A stretch of DNA of 64,000 nt from Streptomyces lincolnensis (GTDB lineage: Bacteria > Actinomycetota > Actinomycetes > Streptomycetales > Streptomycetaceae): assembly GCF_021173675.1 (NCBI RefSeq), contig NZ_JAIHON010000007.1, positions 372,001 through 436,000 of the forward strand, read 5' to 3'. The first letter of the stretch is position 1; each line of letters begins with the position of its first letter. The translations under genes were made by a program, and so were the position numbers. The notes below the pieces were generated by a model, which worked only from the letters and a program-made list of their open reading frames with translations, did not search any database and was not told the DNA's origin. Of the stretch, positions 43,624 to 53,900 are shown piece by piece.

Positions 43624-44937
43624 ATGGGGAGCACGGCCGGACCAGCAGGACCCGCCCGCCGCCTGGTCACCGGTGCCGTCGCGCTGCTCGCCGCCGCGAG
43701 TCTGGTCACGGCGTGCGGCTCGGGGGACGGCGACTCCGGCAACGGGGGAGGGGGCGGGGCGAGCGTCGGGGGCGTCGACGACGGCGCCACCCTGACGATG
43801 TGGACGCGCGCGGCGACCCGGCCGCAGAGCGAGGCCCTGGTCAAGGCGTACAACGCGGCCCACAAGAACAAGATCGAGCTGACCGTGATCCCCACCGACG
43901 ACTACCAGGCCAAGGTCGGCGCCGCGGCCGGCTCCAAGGACCTGCCCGACCTCTTCGCCTCCGACGTGGTGTTCGTCCCCAACTACACCTCCAGCGGCCT
44001 CTTCGCCGACCTCACCGAACGCGTCGACGCCCTGCCCTTCGCCGACAAACTCGCCCAGTCGCACATCAAGGCCGGCACCTACGAGGACAAGAAGTACGTC
44101 GTGCCGCACACCCTGGACCTGTCGGTGCTCTTCTACAACAAGGACCTCTACCGCAAGGCGAAGCTCGATCCCGAGAAGCCGCCCGCCACCCTGGCCGACT
44201 GGGACCGCCACGCCCGGGCCGTGGACGCGCTCGGCGGCGGGGTGAACGGCACCTTCTTCGGCGGGAACTGCGGCGGCTGCGGGGTCTTCACCTGGTGGCC
44301 GTCCATCTGGGCCGCCGGGGACGACGTCATGAACGAGGACGGCACCGAGGCACAACTCGCCTCCCCCACCGCGAAGAAGGTCTACGACACCTACCGCGGC
44401 TGGGTGCAGGACGACATCGTGGCCCCCGGCGCACGCGACGAGACCGGAGTGACCTGGACCGGGGTGTTCCCCAAGGGCAAGATCGGCGTGATGCCCATGC
44501 CGTCGACCACCCTGGGGCTGATGCCCAAGGGCCTCGACCTCGGCGTCGCCCCCATCCCCGGACCCGACGGCGGCAGGTCGACCTTCGTCGGCGGCGACGC
44601 CATCGGGATCTCCGCCACCAGCGACAAGGCCGACCAGGCCTGGAACTTCCTCGCCTGGTCCGTCGGCGACAAGGCCCAGGTCGACGTGGTCGCCGCGCAC
44701 AAGGACGTGGTGGCGCGCACCGACCTCGCCTCCAACAAGCACTCCGAGGCCGACCCGAGGCTGGTCACGATCAACGAACTCGTCGCCGACGGACGCACTC
44801 CGTACGCGATGAAGTTCGGCCAGACCTTCAACGACCCCAACGGGCCCTGGCTGACCCTGATGCGCGACGCCGTCTTCGGCGACGGGGCCTCCGTCGACAA
44901 GAACAACGACGCGGTCACCGCCTCCCTGGCCGACTGA
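43624..44937 (+). CDS. Sugar ABC transporter substrate-binding lipoprotein
   Basis: A 437-residue lipoprotein. The signal ends in the lipobox LVTAC (Cys31), followed by a flexible Gly/Ser linker. The mature part is a cluster-B sugar-binding protein (LTMWTRAATRPQSEALVKAYN, LFYNKDLYRKAKLDPEKPPATLADW, IGVMPMPSTTLGLMP). An unusual GGNCGGCGVF loop contains two cysteines. GAGGGGG precedes ATG 43624. It is the first gene of the importer and GH127 operon; the ligand is probably an arabino- or galacto-oligosaccharide. Confidence 0.88.
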   Translation: MGSTAGPAGPARRLVTGAVALLAAASLVTACGSGDGDSGNGGGGGASVGGVDDGATLTMWTRAATRPQSEALVKAYNAAHKNKIELTVIPTDDYQAKVGAAAGSKDLPDLFASDVVFVPNYTSSGLFADLTERVDALPFADKLAQSHIKAGTYEDKKYVVPHTLDLSVLFYNKDLYRKAKLDPEKPPATLADWDRHARAVDALGGGVNGTFFGGNCGGCGVFTWWPSIWAAGDDVMNEDGTEAQLASPTAKKVYDTYRGWVQDDIVAPGARDETGVTWTGVFPKGKIGVMPMPSTTLGLMPKGLDLGVAPIPGPDGGRSTFVGGDAIGISATSDKADQAWNFLAWSVGDKAQVDVVAAHKDVVARTDLASNKHSEADPRLVTINELVADGRTPYAMKFGQTFNDPNGPWLTLMRDAVFGDGASVDKNNDAVTASLAD

Positions 44938-45024
44938 GCCCGCAGACCGACCAGGCGGCCCCACCAGACCGACCAGGCGGCCCCACCACGCCGACCGCCC
45001 CCGCCCGTACGGCAGAGGAGGACC

Positions 45025-45987
45025 ATGCAGGTGAAGGCCCCGGACCGGGCGGCAGCCGAGCACCCGGTCCGGCCGGACACCCCCGACCGACGCTCCCGCA
45101 CCCCCGCCCTCCTGCGGCGCTCCCGCACCCTCCAGGGCATGGCCTACGCCGCGCCCACGGCCGTGTTCGTCGCCGTCTTCTTCCTCCTGCCGCTGCTGCT
45201 CGTCGGCCAGATGTCGCTCAGCGACTGGCCGTTGCTCGCGGGGGACCGGGGCGGCAACGCGCCCGAGAACTACACCGACGCCACCGACAGCACCCTGTTC
45301 TGGCCCGCCGTCCGCTTCACCCTCCTGTACACCGTCCTCGTCACGGTCGTCCTGCTCGGCCTCGCGCTCCTGCTCGCCCTGCTGGTGCAGGAGTCCCGCC
45401 CCGGCGCGGGCTTCTTCCGCACGGTCTACTTCCTGCCCGGCGCGCTCGGGCTCGCCTCCGCGTCCCTGCTGTTCTGGGGCCTGTACAGCCCCTCCACCGG
45501 CCCCCTCAGCCGCACTTTGGAGCGGCTCGGCCTGGTCGACGACCCGGTGTCCTTCCTGGGCACACCGACCTCCGCCCTGCTGTCGACGGTGTTCCTCGTG
45601 GTCTGGAAGTTCGCCGGGTTCTACATGCTGATCCTGCTCGTGGGCCTCCAGCGCATCCCGCACGAGGTGTACGAGGCGGCGCGGATGGACGGCGCGAGCC
45701 GCGGTCAGATCTTCCGCTCCATCACCCTGCCGCTGCTGCGGCCCTCCCTCGCCCTGTCCCTGCTGCTGTGCGTGACCGGCTCGCTGCTCGCGTTCGACCA
45801 GTTCTTCGTCCTGACCAAGGGCGGACCCGACAACAGCACCGTCACCGTCGTGCAGTTGATCTACCGCGAGGCTTTCCAGCGGCTGAACCTCGGCACCGCC
45901 GCGGCCCTGTCGATCATCGTGCTGGCCGCGCTGCTGCTGCTCAACGTCCTCCAGTTCCGCGGACTGCGGCACGCGGACGACTCGTGA
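45025..45987 (+). CDS. Sugar ABC transporter permease (MalF-like)
   Basis: A 320-residue membrane protein with six predicted helices, the first at about 38-60. The cytoplasmic EAA loop that docks the ATPase reads YEAARMDGASRGQIFRSITLP. GGAGG lies three to four bases before the ATG. It forms the transport channel with the next gene. Confidence 0.9.
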   Translation: MQVKAPDRAAAEHPVRPDTPDRRSRTPALLRRSRTLQGMAYAAPTAVFVAVFFLLPLLLVGQMSLSDWPLLAGDRGGNAPENYTDATDSTLFWPAVRFTLLYTVLVTVVLLGLALLLALLVQESRPGAGFFRTVYFLPGALGLASASLLFWGLYSPSTGPLSRTLERLGLVDDPVSFLGTPTSALLSTVFLVVWKFAGFYMLILLVGLQRIPHEVYEAARMDGASRGQIFRSITLPLLRPSLALSLLLCVTGSLLAFDQFFVLTKGGPDNSTVTVVQLIYREAFQRLNLGTAAALSIIVLAALLLLNVLQFRGLRHADDS

Positions 45988-46838
45988 CACCCGCCGCCAT
46001 GAGAAGGGACACCCCGGTGCTCACCCGTGCCCTCGGCCGGACGCCCCACTACGTCGTCGCCGGAGGCCTGGCCGTCATCTTCCTGTTCCCGCTGCTGTGG
46101 AACACCTGGGCCTCCTTCAGCGCCCAGCCCGGCACCGCCCAGGAGTCCGGCTACGGCTTCGGTAACTACCGCACCCTCCTCGACTACGACGCCGGCCTCT
46201 GGCGCTACCTCCTCAACAGCACCGTCGTCTCGGCGCTCACCGTCGCCCTGACCCTCGGCGTGTCCCTCCTCGGCGGCTACGCCTTCGCCCGCTTCCGCTT
46301 CCCCGGCAAGAACCTGCTGTTCCTGCTGACCCTGGCCATCCTCATGGTCCCGTACGCCACCCTCCTCATCCCGCTCTACGTACTCCTCGGCCGGCTCCAC
46401 CTCCAGAACTCGCTGATCGGGCTGAGCCTGGTGCTGGCCATGTTCCAACTGCCGTTCGCCACCTTCATGATGCGGATCTCCTTCGAGGCGGTGCCGCGCG
46501 AGCTGGAGGAGTCCGCGCTCGTCGACGGCTGCGGCACCGCGGGCGCCCTGCGCCGCGTCCTCCTCCCGGCCGTCCGCCCCGGCCTGATCACCGTCGGCCT
46601 CTTCGCCTTCCTCGCCGCCTGGAACGACTTCATCGCGCCCCTGATCCTGATCTCCGACAGTGAGAAGGCACCCCTGCCGCTGGCCGTGGCCAACCTGCGG
46701 CAGCAGAGCATGGGCGCCGTCGACTACGGGGCCACCGAGGCGGGCGTGGTGGTCCTCGCCGTGCCCTGCCTCCTGCTCTTCCTGCTCCTGCAACGGCACT
46801 ACGTACGAGGCTTCATGTCGGGTGCGCTGAAGGGATGA
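45984..46838 (+). CDS. Sugar ABC transporter permease (MalG-like)
   Basis: A 284-residue membrane protein with six helices and the EAA-type loop LEESALVDGCGTAGALRRVLLP. GTG 45984 overlaps the previous stop as GTGA; ATG 45999 in the same frame is an alternative. No ATP-binding subunit gene accompanies the importer. In Streptomyces such importers commonly share the multitask ATPase MsiK, encoded elsewhere. Confidence 0.9.
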   Translation: MTPAAMRRDTPVLTRALGRTPHYVVAGGLAVIFLFPLLWNTWASFSAQPGTAQESGYGFGNYRTLLDYDAGLWRYLLNSTVVSALTVALTLGVSLLGGYAFARFRFPGKNLLFLLTLAILMVPYATLLIPLYVLLGRLHLQNSLIGLSLVLAMFQLPFATFMMRISFEAVPRELEESALVDGCGTAGALRRVLLPAVRPGLITVGLFAFLAAWNDFIAPLILISDSEKAPLPLAVANLRQQSMGAVDYGATEAGVVVLAVPCLLLFLLLQRHYVRGFMSGALKG

Positions 46839-46856
46839 TGCGTGAAGGAGAACAGC

Positions 46857-48740
46857 ATGGGGTCACCCGTCGTACCGGTGGCACCGAGCCGTGGCAGGCT
46901 CCGGCCGCTCGGCCTGGACGAGGTCCGGATCACCGGCGGATTCTGGGCCCGGCGCCGGCACCTCAACGCCACCGTCTCCCTCGACCACTGCCGTGACTGG
47001 ATGGAACGCGTCGGCTGGCTCGGCAACTTCGCCTCGCCCGTCGAGGCCCGGCGCGGACGGGAGTTCGCCGACTCGGACGTCTACAAGCTGCTGGAGGCCA
47101 TGAGCTGGGAGGACGCGTACGACGTTCCCGACCCCGTCGTGCAGGCCGTCGCCTCCTTCCAGGAACCCGACGGCTACCTCAACACCGCCTTCGGCCGCCC
47201 CGGCCAGCATCCCCGCTACAGCGACCTCGAATGGGGCCACGAGCTCTACTGTTACGGCCACTTGATCCAGGCCGGTGTGGCCCAGATCCGCACCCAGGGC
47301 GAAGGCGAACTGGCCAAGGTCGCCCGGCGGGCCGCCGACCACGTGTGTGCCACCTTCGGCCCGGGCGGCATCGAGAGCGTCTGCGGCCACCCCGAGATCG
47401 AGACGGCCCTGGTCGAACTGGCCCGCGCCACAGGTGAGCAGCGCTACCTCGACCAGGCCACCCTCTTCGTCGACCGCCGCGGCCAGCGCACCCTCGCCGA
47501 CCCCGAGTTCGGCCGCGCCTACTACCAGGACGACATCCCCGTACGGCAGGCCACCGTCCTGCGCGGCCACGCCGTCCGCGCCCTCTACCTCGCCGCCGGT
47601 GCCGTGGACGTGGCCGTGGAGACCGGCGACGACGACCTGCTCGCCGCGGTCGTACGCCAGTGGGAGAGGACGGTCGCCCGCCGCACCCATCTCACCGGCG
47701 GCATGGGCTCGCACCACCGCGACGAGTCCTTCGGCGACGACTTCGTCCTGCCCCCGGACCGTGCCTACTCCGAGACCTGCGCCGCCGTCGCCTCCGTGAT
47801 GCTCAGCTGGCGCCTGCTCCTGGCCACCGGCGAGCCCCGCTTCGCCGACCTCGCCGAACGCACCCTGTTCAACGTCGTCGCCACCTCCCCGGCCGAGGAC
47901 GGCCGGTCCTTCTTCTACGCCAACACCCTGCACCGGCGCCGCCGAGGCACCCTCCCCGCCCCGGACGCCGTGAGCCCACGCGCCGAATCGAGCCTGCGCG
48001 CCCCCTGGTTCGCGGTCTCCTGCTGCCCGACCAACGTGGCCCGCACCCTGGCCCTGCTGCCGGGCTACCTGGCGACGGCCGACGACCGGGGCGTCCAACT
48101 GCACCAGTACGCCGACGCGGAGATCACCACCGGCGGCATCGCGCTGCGCGTCAGCACCGACTACCCCTCCGACGGGCGCGTGACGATACGGATTGATGCC
48201 ACCCCGGACCACCCGTGGACCCTCTCGCTGCGGATCCCCGCCTGGGCGCGGGGCGCCACCGCCCGGCTGACCGCCCCGGACGGGGCCCAGCGCGCCGCCG
48301 CCCCCGGCACCGCCGAGCTCACCCGCCGCTTCCGGCCCGGTGAGGAGATCCGGCTCGACCTGCCGGTGGCCCCGCGCTGGATCGCGCCCGACCCGCGCAT
48401 CGACGCGGTTCGCGGCACGCTCGCCGTACAGCGCGGCCCGCTGGTGTACTGCGCCGAGTCCGTGGACCTGCCGGGCGGACGGGACGTCGACGCCGTACGG
48501 GTCGATCCGTCCGCCGAACCGGCCGACGGCCCGGACGGCACCGTGGTCGCCGCCGGTGACCTCACCGCGCCGGGCGAATCCCACGACGCCACTTGGCCGT
48601 ACGGTCCGGCCGACCTGGCCTCCCCTCCCGCCGGTGAGCGCTCGGGGATCGTCCTGGTGCCTTACCACTCCTGGGCGAACCGCGGTCCCTCGACCATGCG
48701 CGTATGGCTGCCTACGACCGACGCGCGAGGCCGGTCGTGA
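46857..48740 (+). CDS. GH127 beta-L-arabinofuranosidase
   Basis: A 627-residue cytosolic enzyme without signal peptide. It matches the GH127 (HypBA1-like) (alpha/alpha)6 family. The zinc-binding Cys3-Glu centre is complete: Glu306 and Cys308 in YSETCAA, Cys389-Cys390 in VSCCPTNVAR; one cysteine acts as nucleophile in characterised members. It releases beta-L-arabinofuranose from short oligosaccharides, here presumably those brought in by the transporter just upstream (18-base gap). ATG 46857 with AAGGAG six bases away is preferred to GTG 46842. Confidence 0.85.
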   Translation: MGSPVVPVAPSRGRLRPLGLDEVRITGGFWARRRHLNATVSLDHCRDWMERVGWLGNFASPVEARRGREFADSDVYKLLEAMSWEDAYDVPDPVVQAVASFQEPDGYLNTAFGRPGQHPRYSDLEWGHELYCYGHLIQAGVAQIRTQGEGELAKVARRAADHVCATFGPGGIESVCGHPEIETALVELARATGEQRYLDQATLFVDRRGQRTLADPEFGRAYYQDDIPVRQATVLRGHAVRALYLAAGAVDVAVETGDDDLLAAVVRQWERTVARRTHLTGGMGSHHRDESFGDDFVLPPDRAYSETCAAVASVMLSWRLLLATGEPRFADLAERTLFNVVATSPAEDGRSFFYANTLHRRRRGTLPAPDAVSPRAESSLRAPWFAVSCCPTNVARTLALLPGYLATADDRGVQLHQYADAEITTGGIALRVSTDYPSDGRVTIRIDATPDHPWTLSLRIPAWARGATARLTAPDGAQRAAAPGTAELTRRFRPGEEIRLDLPVAPRWIAPDPRIDAVRGTLAVQRGPLVYCAESVDLPGGRDVDAVRVDPSAEPADGPDGTVVAAGDLTAPGESHDATWPYGPADLASPPAGERSGIVLVPYHSWANRGPSTMRVWLPTTDARGRS

Positions 48741-48796
48741 ACGGGCCGCCTCCGCGCCACCCCTGCCCGCCGACGACCGACGATCGGAGTACGCTC

Positions 48797-50938
48797 GTGT
48801 CCCAACCCCCCACCCGACGCCGCCTGTTGAGCCTCGCCGCCGGAACAGCGGCCGCCGTCCCCCTGGTCCACGCGGCGACGCCGGCCCACGCGGCACCCGC
48901 CACCGCCCCGGCCGCCGCCACCCCCGCCGAGGCGCCCGACTGGGCCGTCCACCCCTTCGCCCCGCACCAAGTGGCCCTCGGCGACAGTGTGTTCCGCCGC
49001 AAGCGCGACCTCCTGCTCGACTACGCCCGCACCTACCCGGCCGACCGCATCCTGGCCGTCTTCCGGGCCAACGCCGGACTCGACACCCGAGGCGCCCGGC
49101 CGCCCGGCGGATGGGAGACCTCCGACGGCAACCTGCGCGGCCACTTCGGCGGCCACTTCCTCACCCTCGTCGCCCAGGCGTACGCCGACACCCGCGAGTC
49201 CGCCCTCAAGTCCAAGCTCGACCAGCTGGTCGGCGCCCTGGGCGAGTGCCAGCAGGCCCTGGCCGAGCACGGCACCCCGAGACCGAGTCACCCCGGCTAC
49301 TTGGCGGCGTATCCGGAGACGCAGTTCATCCTGCTGGAGAGCTACACGACGTACCCCACCATCTGGGCGCCGTACTACACCTGCCACAAGATCATGCGTG
49401 GGCTCCTCGACGCGCACACCCTGGCCGGCAACCAGCAGGCCCTGGAGATCGCCTCACGGATGGGCGACTGGGTGCACAGCAGACTCGGGCACCTCCCGCG
49501 GGCGCAGCTGGAGCGTATGTGGTCGATCTACATAGCCGGTGAGTACGGCGGAATGAACGAGGTGATGGCGGACCTGCACACCCTCACTGGCAAGGCGGAG
49601 CACCTCGCCGCCGCCCGCTGCTTCGACAACACCGCCCTGCTGGCCGCCTGCGCCGAGAACCGCGACATCCTGGACGGCCGGCACGCCAACCAGCACATCC
49701 CGCAGTTCACCGGCTATCTGCGGGTGTTCGACCGGACGGGGGAGGAGCGCTACGCCACCGCGGCCCGCAACTTCTGGGGCATGGTCGTCGGGCCACGCAC
49801 CTACAGCCTGGGCGGCACCGGACAGGGGGAGATGTTCCGGGCCCGGGCGGCCATCGCGGCCACCGTGGACGACAAGAACGCCGAGACCTGCGCGACGTAC
49901 AACATGCTGAAGCTGAGCCGGCAGCTGTTCTTCCGCGAGCCGGACCCCAAGTACATGGACTACTACGAACGCGGCCTGACCAACCACATCCTCGCCTCGC
50001 GCCGCGACACGGCCGTGGCGGGCAGCCCGGAGGTCACCTACTTCGTCGGCATGGGGCCCGGGGTCGTGCGCGAGTACGGCAACACCGGCACCTGCTGCGG
50101 CGGCACCGGCATGGAGAACCACACCAAGTACCAGGACTCGGTGTACTTCCGCTCCGCCGACGGCAGCGCCCTGTACGTCAATCTCTACCTCGCCTCGACC
50201 CTGAGGTGGCCCGAACGGGGGTTCGTCGTCGAGCAGACCAGCGGCTTCCCGGCCGAGGGCGTCCGCACCCTCACCGTCCGCGAGGGCAGCGGCCCGCTCG
50301 ACCTCAAGCTGCGCATCCCGTCCTGGGCCACGGCCGGCGTGACCGTCACGGTCAACGGCGTCCGGCACCCGGCCGAGGCCGTGCCCGGCAGCTATCTCAC
50401 CCTCAGCAGATCGTGGCGCCCCGGCGACCGGGTGCGCGTCTCGATGCCGTACCGGCTGCGGATCGAACGGGCGCTGGACGACCCTGCCGTCCAGTCGGTG
50501 TTCCACGGGCCCGTGCTGCTGGTCGCGCAGAGCCCGGCGCAGGGATTCCGCGCGTTCTCCTTCTACAAGGACTTCACCCTGCGCGGAGACCTCGCCGGCG
50601 CCATCAGACCCGAGGGCCGGCCCCTGCACTTCACCACGCACGGGCTGACCCTCGCGCCGTTCTTCGTCGCGGACGACACCCGCTACCACGCCTACTTCCG
50701 GCGCTCCGAGCCCGTCGTGGTGTTCGGCAGGGCCGACTCGGGCGTCCCCAACCGCGCCCGCGGCGACCGCCTGACCTTCCTGGACGTCCTGTGGGACCAG
50801 GCGCCCTTCGCCACGGCCGGGCGGTTCGTGGAGGCGGTGCGCGCCCTCGCGGACACCTGGCTGTCCGCCGGGCTGTTCACCCGGACCGAGCGGGACGCTG
50901 TCGTCGCCGCCGCGGTCCGGGCGGACCTCAGGAACTGA
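48797..50938 (+). CDS. Tat-exported DUF1680 / GH127-GH146-like glycosidase
   Basis: A 713-residue enzyme. TRRRLLSLAAGTAAAVPLVHA is a twin-arginine signal. The body is the DUF1680 fold shared by GH127 and GH146, with Glu and Cys in NAETCATYNMLKLSRQLF and the paired cysteines in GTCCGGTGMENH. It is therefore probably a beta-L-arabinofuranosidase acting outside the cell, complementing the cytosolic enzyme encoded just before. GTG 48797 has GGAG seven bases upstream. It ends four bases from the convergent GH30 gene. Confidence 0.78.
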   Translation: MSQPPTRRRLLSLAAGTAAAVPLVHAATPAHAAPATAPAAATPAEAPDWAVHPFAPHQVALGDSVFRRKRDLLLDYARTYPADRILAVFRANAGLDTRGARPPGGWETSDGNLRGHFGGHFLTLVAQAYADTRESALKSKLDQLVGALGECQQALAEHGTPRPSHPGYLAAYPETQFILLESYTTYPTIWAPYYTCHKIMRGLLDAHTLAGNQQALEIASRMGDWVHSRLGHLPRAQLERMWSIYIAGEYGGMNEVMADLHTLTGKAEHLAAARCFDNTALLAACAENRDILDGRHANQHIPQFTGYLRVFDRTGEERYATAARNFWGMVVGPRTYSLGGTGQGEMFRARAAIAATVDDKNAETCATYNMLKLSRQLFFREPDPKYMDYYERGLTNHILASRRDTAVAGSPEVTYFVGMGPGVVREYGNTGTCCGGTGMENHTKYQDSVYFRSADGSALYVNLYLASTLRWPERGFVVEQTSGFPAEGVRTLTVREGSGPLDLKLRIPSWATAGVTVTVNGVRHPAEAVPGSYLTLSRSWRPGDRVRVSMPYRLRIERALDDPAVQSVFHGPVLLVAQSPAQGFRAFSFYKDFTLRGDLAGAIRPEGRPLHFTTHGLTLAPFFVADDTRYHAYFRRSEPVVVFGRADSGVPNRARGDRLTFLDVLWDQAPFATAGRFVEAVRALADTWLSAGLFTRTERDAVVAAAVRADLRN

Positions 50939-50942
50939 GGGC

Positions 50943-53900
50943 TCAGCGCCGTACGAGATCGATCCGGTACGTCGTCGTCCGGGACCCGTCCTCACCGGTC
51001 ACGGTGACGACGGCCCGGGTCCGACCGTGCTCACGGACCTTGTCGACCGTGACGCTCGCATAGGGGTCGCGTGTGGTGGCCGTGACCACGGCACGGGCCG
51101 GATCGCGGGTGACGACCCGGTAGCCGGTCGTGTCGGGGTCGAAGCCGGCCACCGGCACACCGGCGACCTCGATCGACGCGGCGGCGGCGTCCGAGGAGAC
51201 GCCGGGGGCGTCGGCGTACACCTCGATCTCGCTCAGGGTGATGTAGCCGCCGGGCCGGGCGGTCATGGCCACGCGTACGCCCGTCGCCGGGCCGGTCGCC
51301 TCCAACGGTATGTCGACCACCGGGGTGCCCTCGGTGCCCACCGCGATCTCGCCGCTCGCGTCGGTCCAGGTGCCGTCGGTGCCGCGCACCTGCGCCTTGA
51401 GGGCCGACGGGAAGGAGACGTTGGTCCCGTCGCGGTGGAAGTGCGCCACGACCCGGTTCAGGTCGCGGGCCGCCGGCAGGGCGAAGGTGATGGTGTCGGA
51501 GGGGTTCTTGGTGCCCGACCTCCAGTTGGACCAGGCCTTCTCGGCGGTGTCGCCGTTGCGCAGCCGCTCGGCGGAGTAGCCGCTCTCCGTGTACGTGGCC
51601 GCCACCGACACACCGGCGTCCGGGGCGATGTTGGTCTGCACCGGTTCGCTCACCTGCACACGGACGCTCGCCCCGGCCGTACCGCCGTCCACGATCCGCG
51701 CGGTGCCCCGCAGCGTGACGACACCGGCCGCGTCGAACGCCCCGTCGGGCGCCGCGTCCCAGGTCACCGGGAGGTCGGTCCTGCCGCCGTGGGTGCCGAC
51801 GCCGACGACGGTGACCGGCAGCGCGGGGCTGCCGCCGACGTAGGTCTTGGTGCGACCGGGCAGGGTCGAGGCGATCGTGTCGACGGTGACGACCGCCTTC
51901 GCGGCGACCAGCCGGCCCAGCGGATCGGTCGCCCGGCCGGTGACGCGCACGGTGCCGGGCTCACGCCACTTGCGGTCCGGCAGCACCTGCCACACCACGG
52001 GGAGCGCGCCGCGGGCGCCGTCCCGGTACACCGGCGTCACCGTCTGCGGCAGCTTCGGTGCCAGGCCGGGGACGGTGAACACCTCGGCCTGCTCGGTGCG
52101 TTGCACGGTCTCGTCGGTCACGGTCCAGCGCTGGTTCGCCGCCGAGGTCGGGGTGTACGTCGACACCCGGGCGCCGTCCGCGGTGGACTGTCCGGCCACG
52201 TCGAGGAGGCGGCCGGTGGCGGCGTTGACGAAGGTCCAGGTGCCGTCGCCGGTGGTCGACAGGATCCACTGGGCGGCCGGATCGGGCGCGGTGTCCGCCG
52301 GGTCCTCCAGGACGGCCTGGTTCTCGCGCACCGCGAGTTGTTTGCCGGTGGTGGCGCTGGTCAGGGCATAGCGCTCACCGTGCTCGTTGCCGGGCGTCAA
52401 CTGCCGTACGGACCACAGCTGTTCGGCGCTGCCCGGGTCGGTCGTGCGGATGACGATACCGCTGCCGTCCGCCGCCGGGGCGAGCGACTTGCCGCTCTGG
52501 GCGCCCTGGAGCCGGTAGACGTGGCCGGGCTGGACGAGGGCGGCGTCCTTCGCGACCCCGGAGACACCCTCGACCAGGAAGGTGGTGACCGACTTCGCGG
52601 GGACGGTGAGGGTGGCCGAGCGGTCGGTGACCTTCACCGGGGTGCCGCGGACGAGCGCGCCGTCGGCGCTGGTCACCACGGGCGTGACGGTGGCACGTGA
52701 GGCGACCTTGGCGAAACGGGAGAGGTCCAGGGTCACGGAGCGCGCGGACGTGCCGCCGTTGACGTGCACCACGGTCGCCGCACGGCCCGACTTCTTCACC
52801 GCGGCGACGCTGTTGGTGTCGTCGGTCTTCACGAAGCGGTCGCCGGGGCGGATGTGATGGGTGAAGTTCCGGATGGTGTGGAACTTCGAGTTGGCGCGGA
52901 TCGGGCAGGTCTCCAGGGTGTCCCGGGCCGTGCAGTTGAACGGCACGTGGATGCTGCCCCAGTTCTTGCCGGCCGCGGCCTGGGGGATCGAGTCCTCGAC
53001 GGGCTGCCAGAACACCCAGGCGGCAGGCTCCAGTTCCCGCATGTCGTCCACCATCCGGGTGGCGATGCCGAGCCCCGGTTCCATGCTGGTGAAGTCCGTG
53101 CCGGTGCCCCAGGTGCCCTCGACCTCGCTCATCCACAGCTTCTTGTCCGCGCCCTTGGCGATGTCCCGGGCGCTGGTGCGCTGGCCGGTGCCGTAGGTGT
53201 GCACGTTGAGCTGGTCGACGGCGGCACGCGCGTCGGCGCCGTAGGCGTTCCAGTTCTGGGTGAAGATGCCGGGGTTGGTCTCGTCCATCGCGGAGAGGTC
53301 CGCGTCGGTGCTCGCGCCGTCGAGTGCCTTGTCGAGGGCGAGGATCACCTTCTGCTGGAGAGCGGGTCCGGCGTGCGCGCCTTCCTGGCGGCCGCCCGTG
53401 GGCTGCCCGTCGGCCCCCAACTGGGTGCCCCAGTAGTTGGTGTTGGGCTCGTTGAGCGGATCGATGGTGTCGAAGTCGATGCCGTGTCGCTTCTCCATCT
53501 CCTCCGTCACGCGCACCAGATACGTCGCGAAGTCCTCGACGCGGTCCGCGCGGATCTGGTCCGTGTTCGCGTCGAAGCCGCCGGAGACATACCCGCTGAC
53601 CGTCTGGAACCAGGGCGGGGAGTTGCTGAACGCCTCCCACTTGGTGACCTTGTCCTTGACCTGGTCCACCCACCAGCGCTGTCCCGCGTCGGCGCCCCAG
53701 TCCCAGTGGTCGGGGTTGTCCGGGTCCCACCAGTCCATGTCCGCGCGGGTGGTGCCCTCGGGGGCCTTCCAGAAGCCGTCCATCGTCGCGCCGGCCTTCA
53801 TGTAGTCCTTGCGGACGTCGGGTGCGTTGCCGCCGCCGATGTTGTAGCGCGCGATGTTGAGGGCGAGCCCGTCCTCGCCGAAGAGCATGTCGACGAGTTG

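Noticed and set aside
43713..45980. Long plus-strand frame over the binding-protein and first permease genes
   Set aside because: Arg/Pro-rich sequence out of register with clearly conserved lipoprotein and permease genes.
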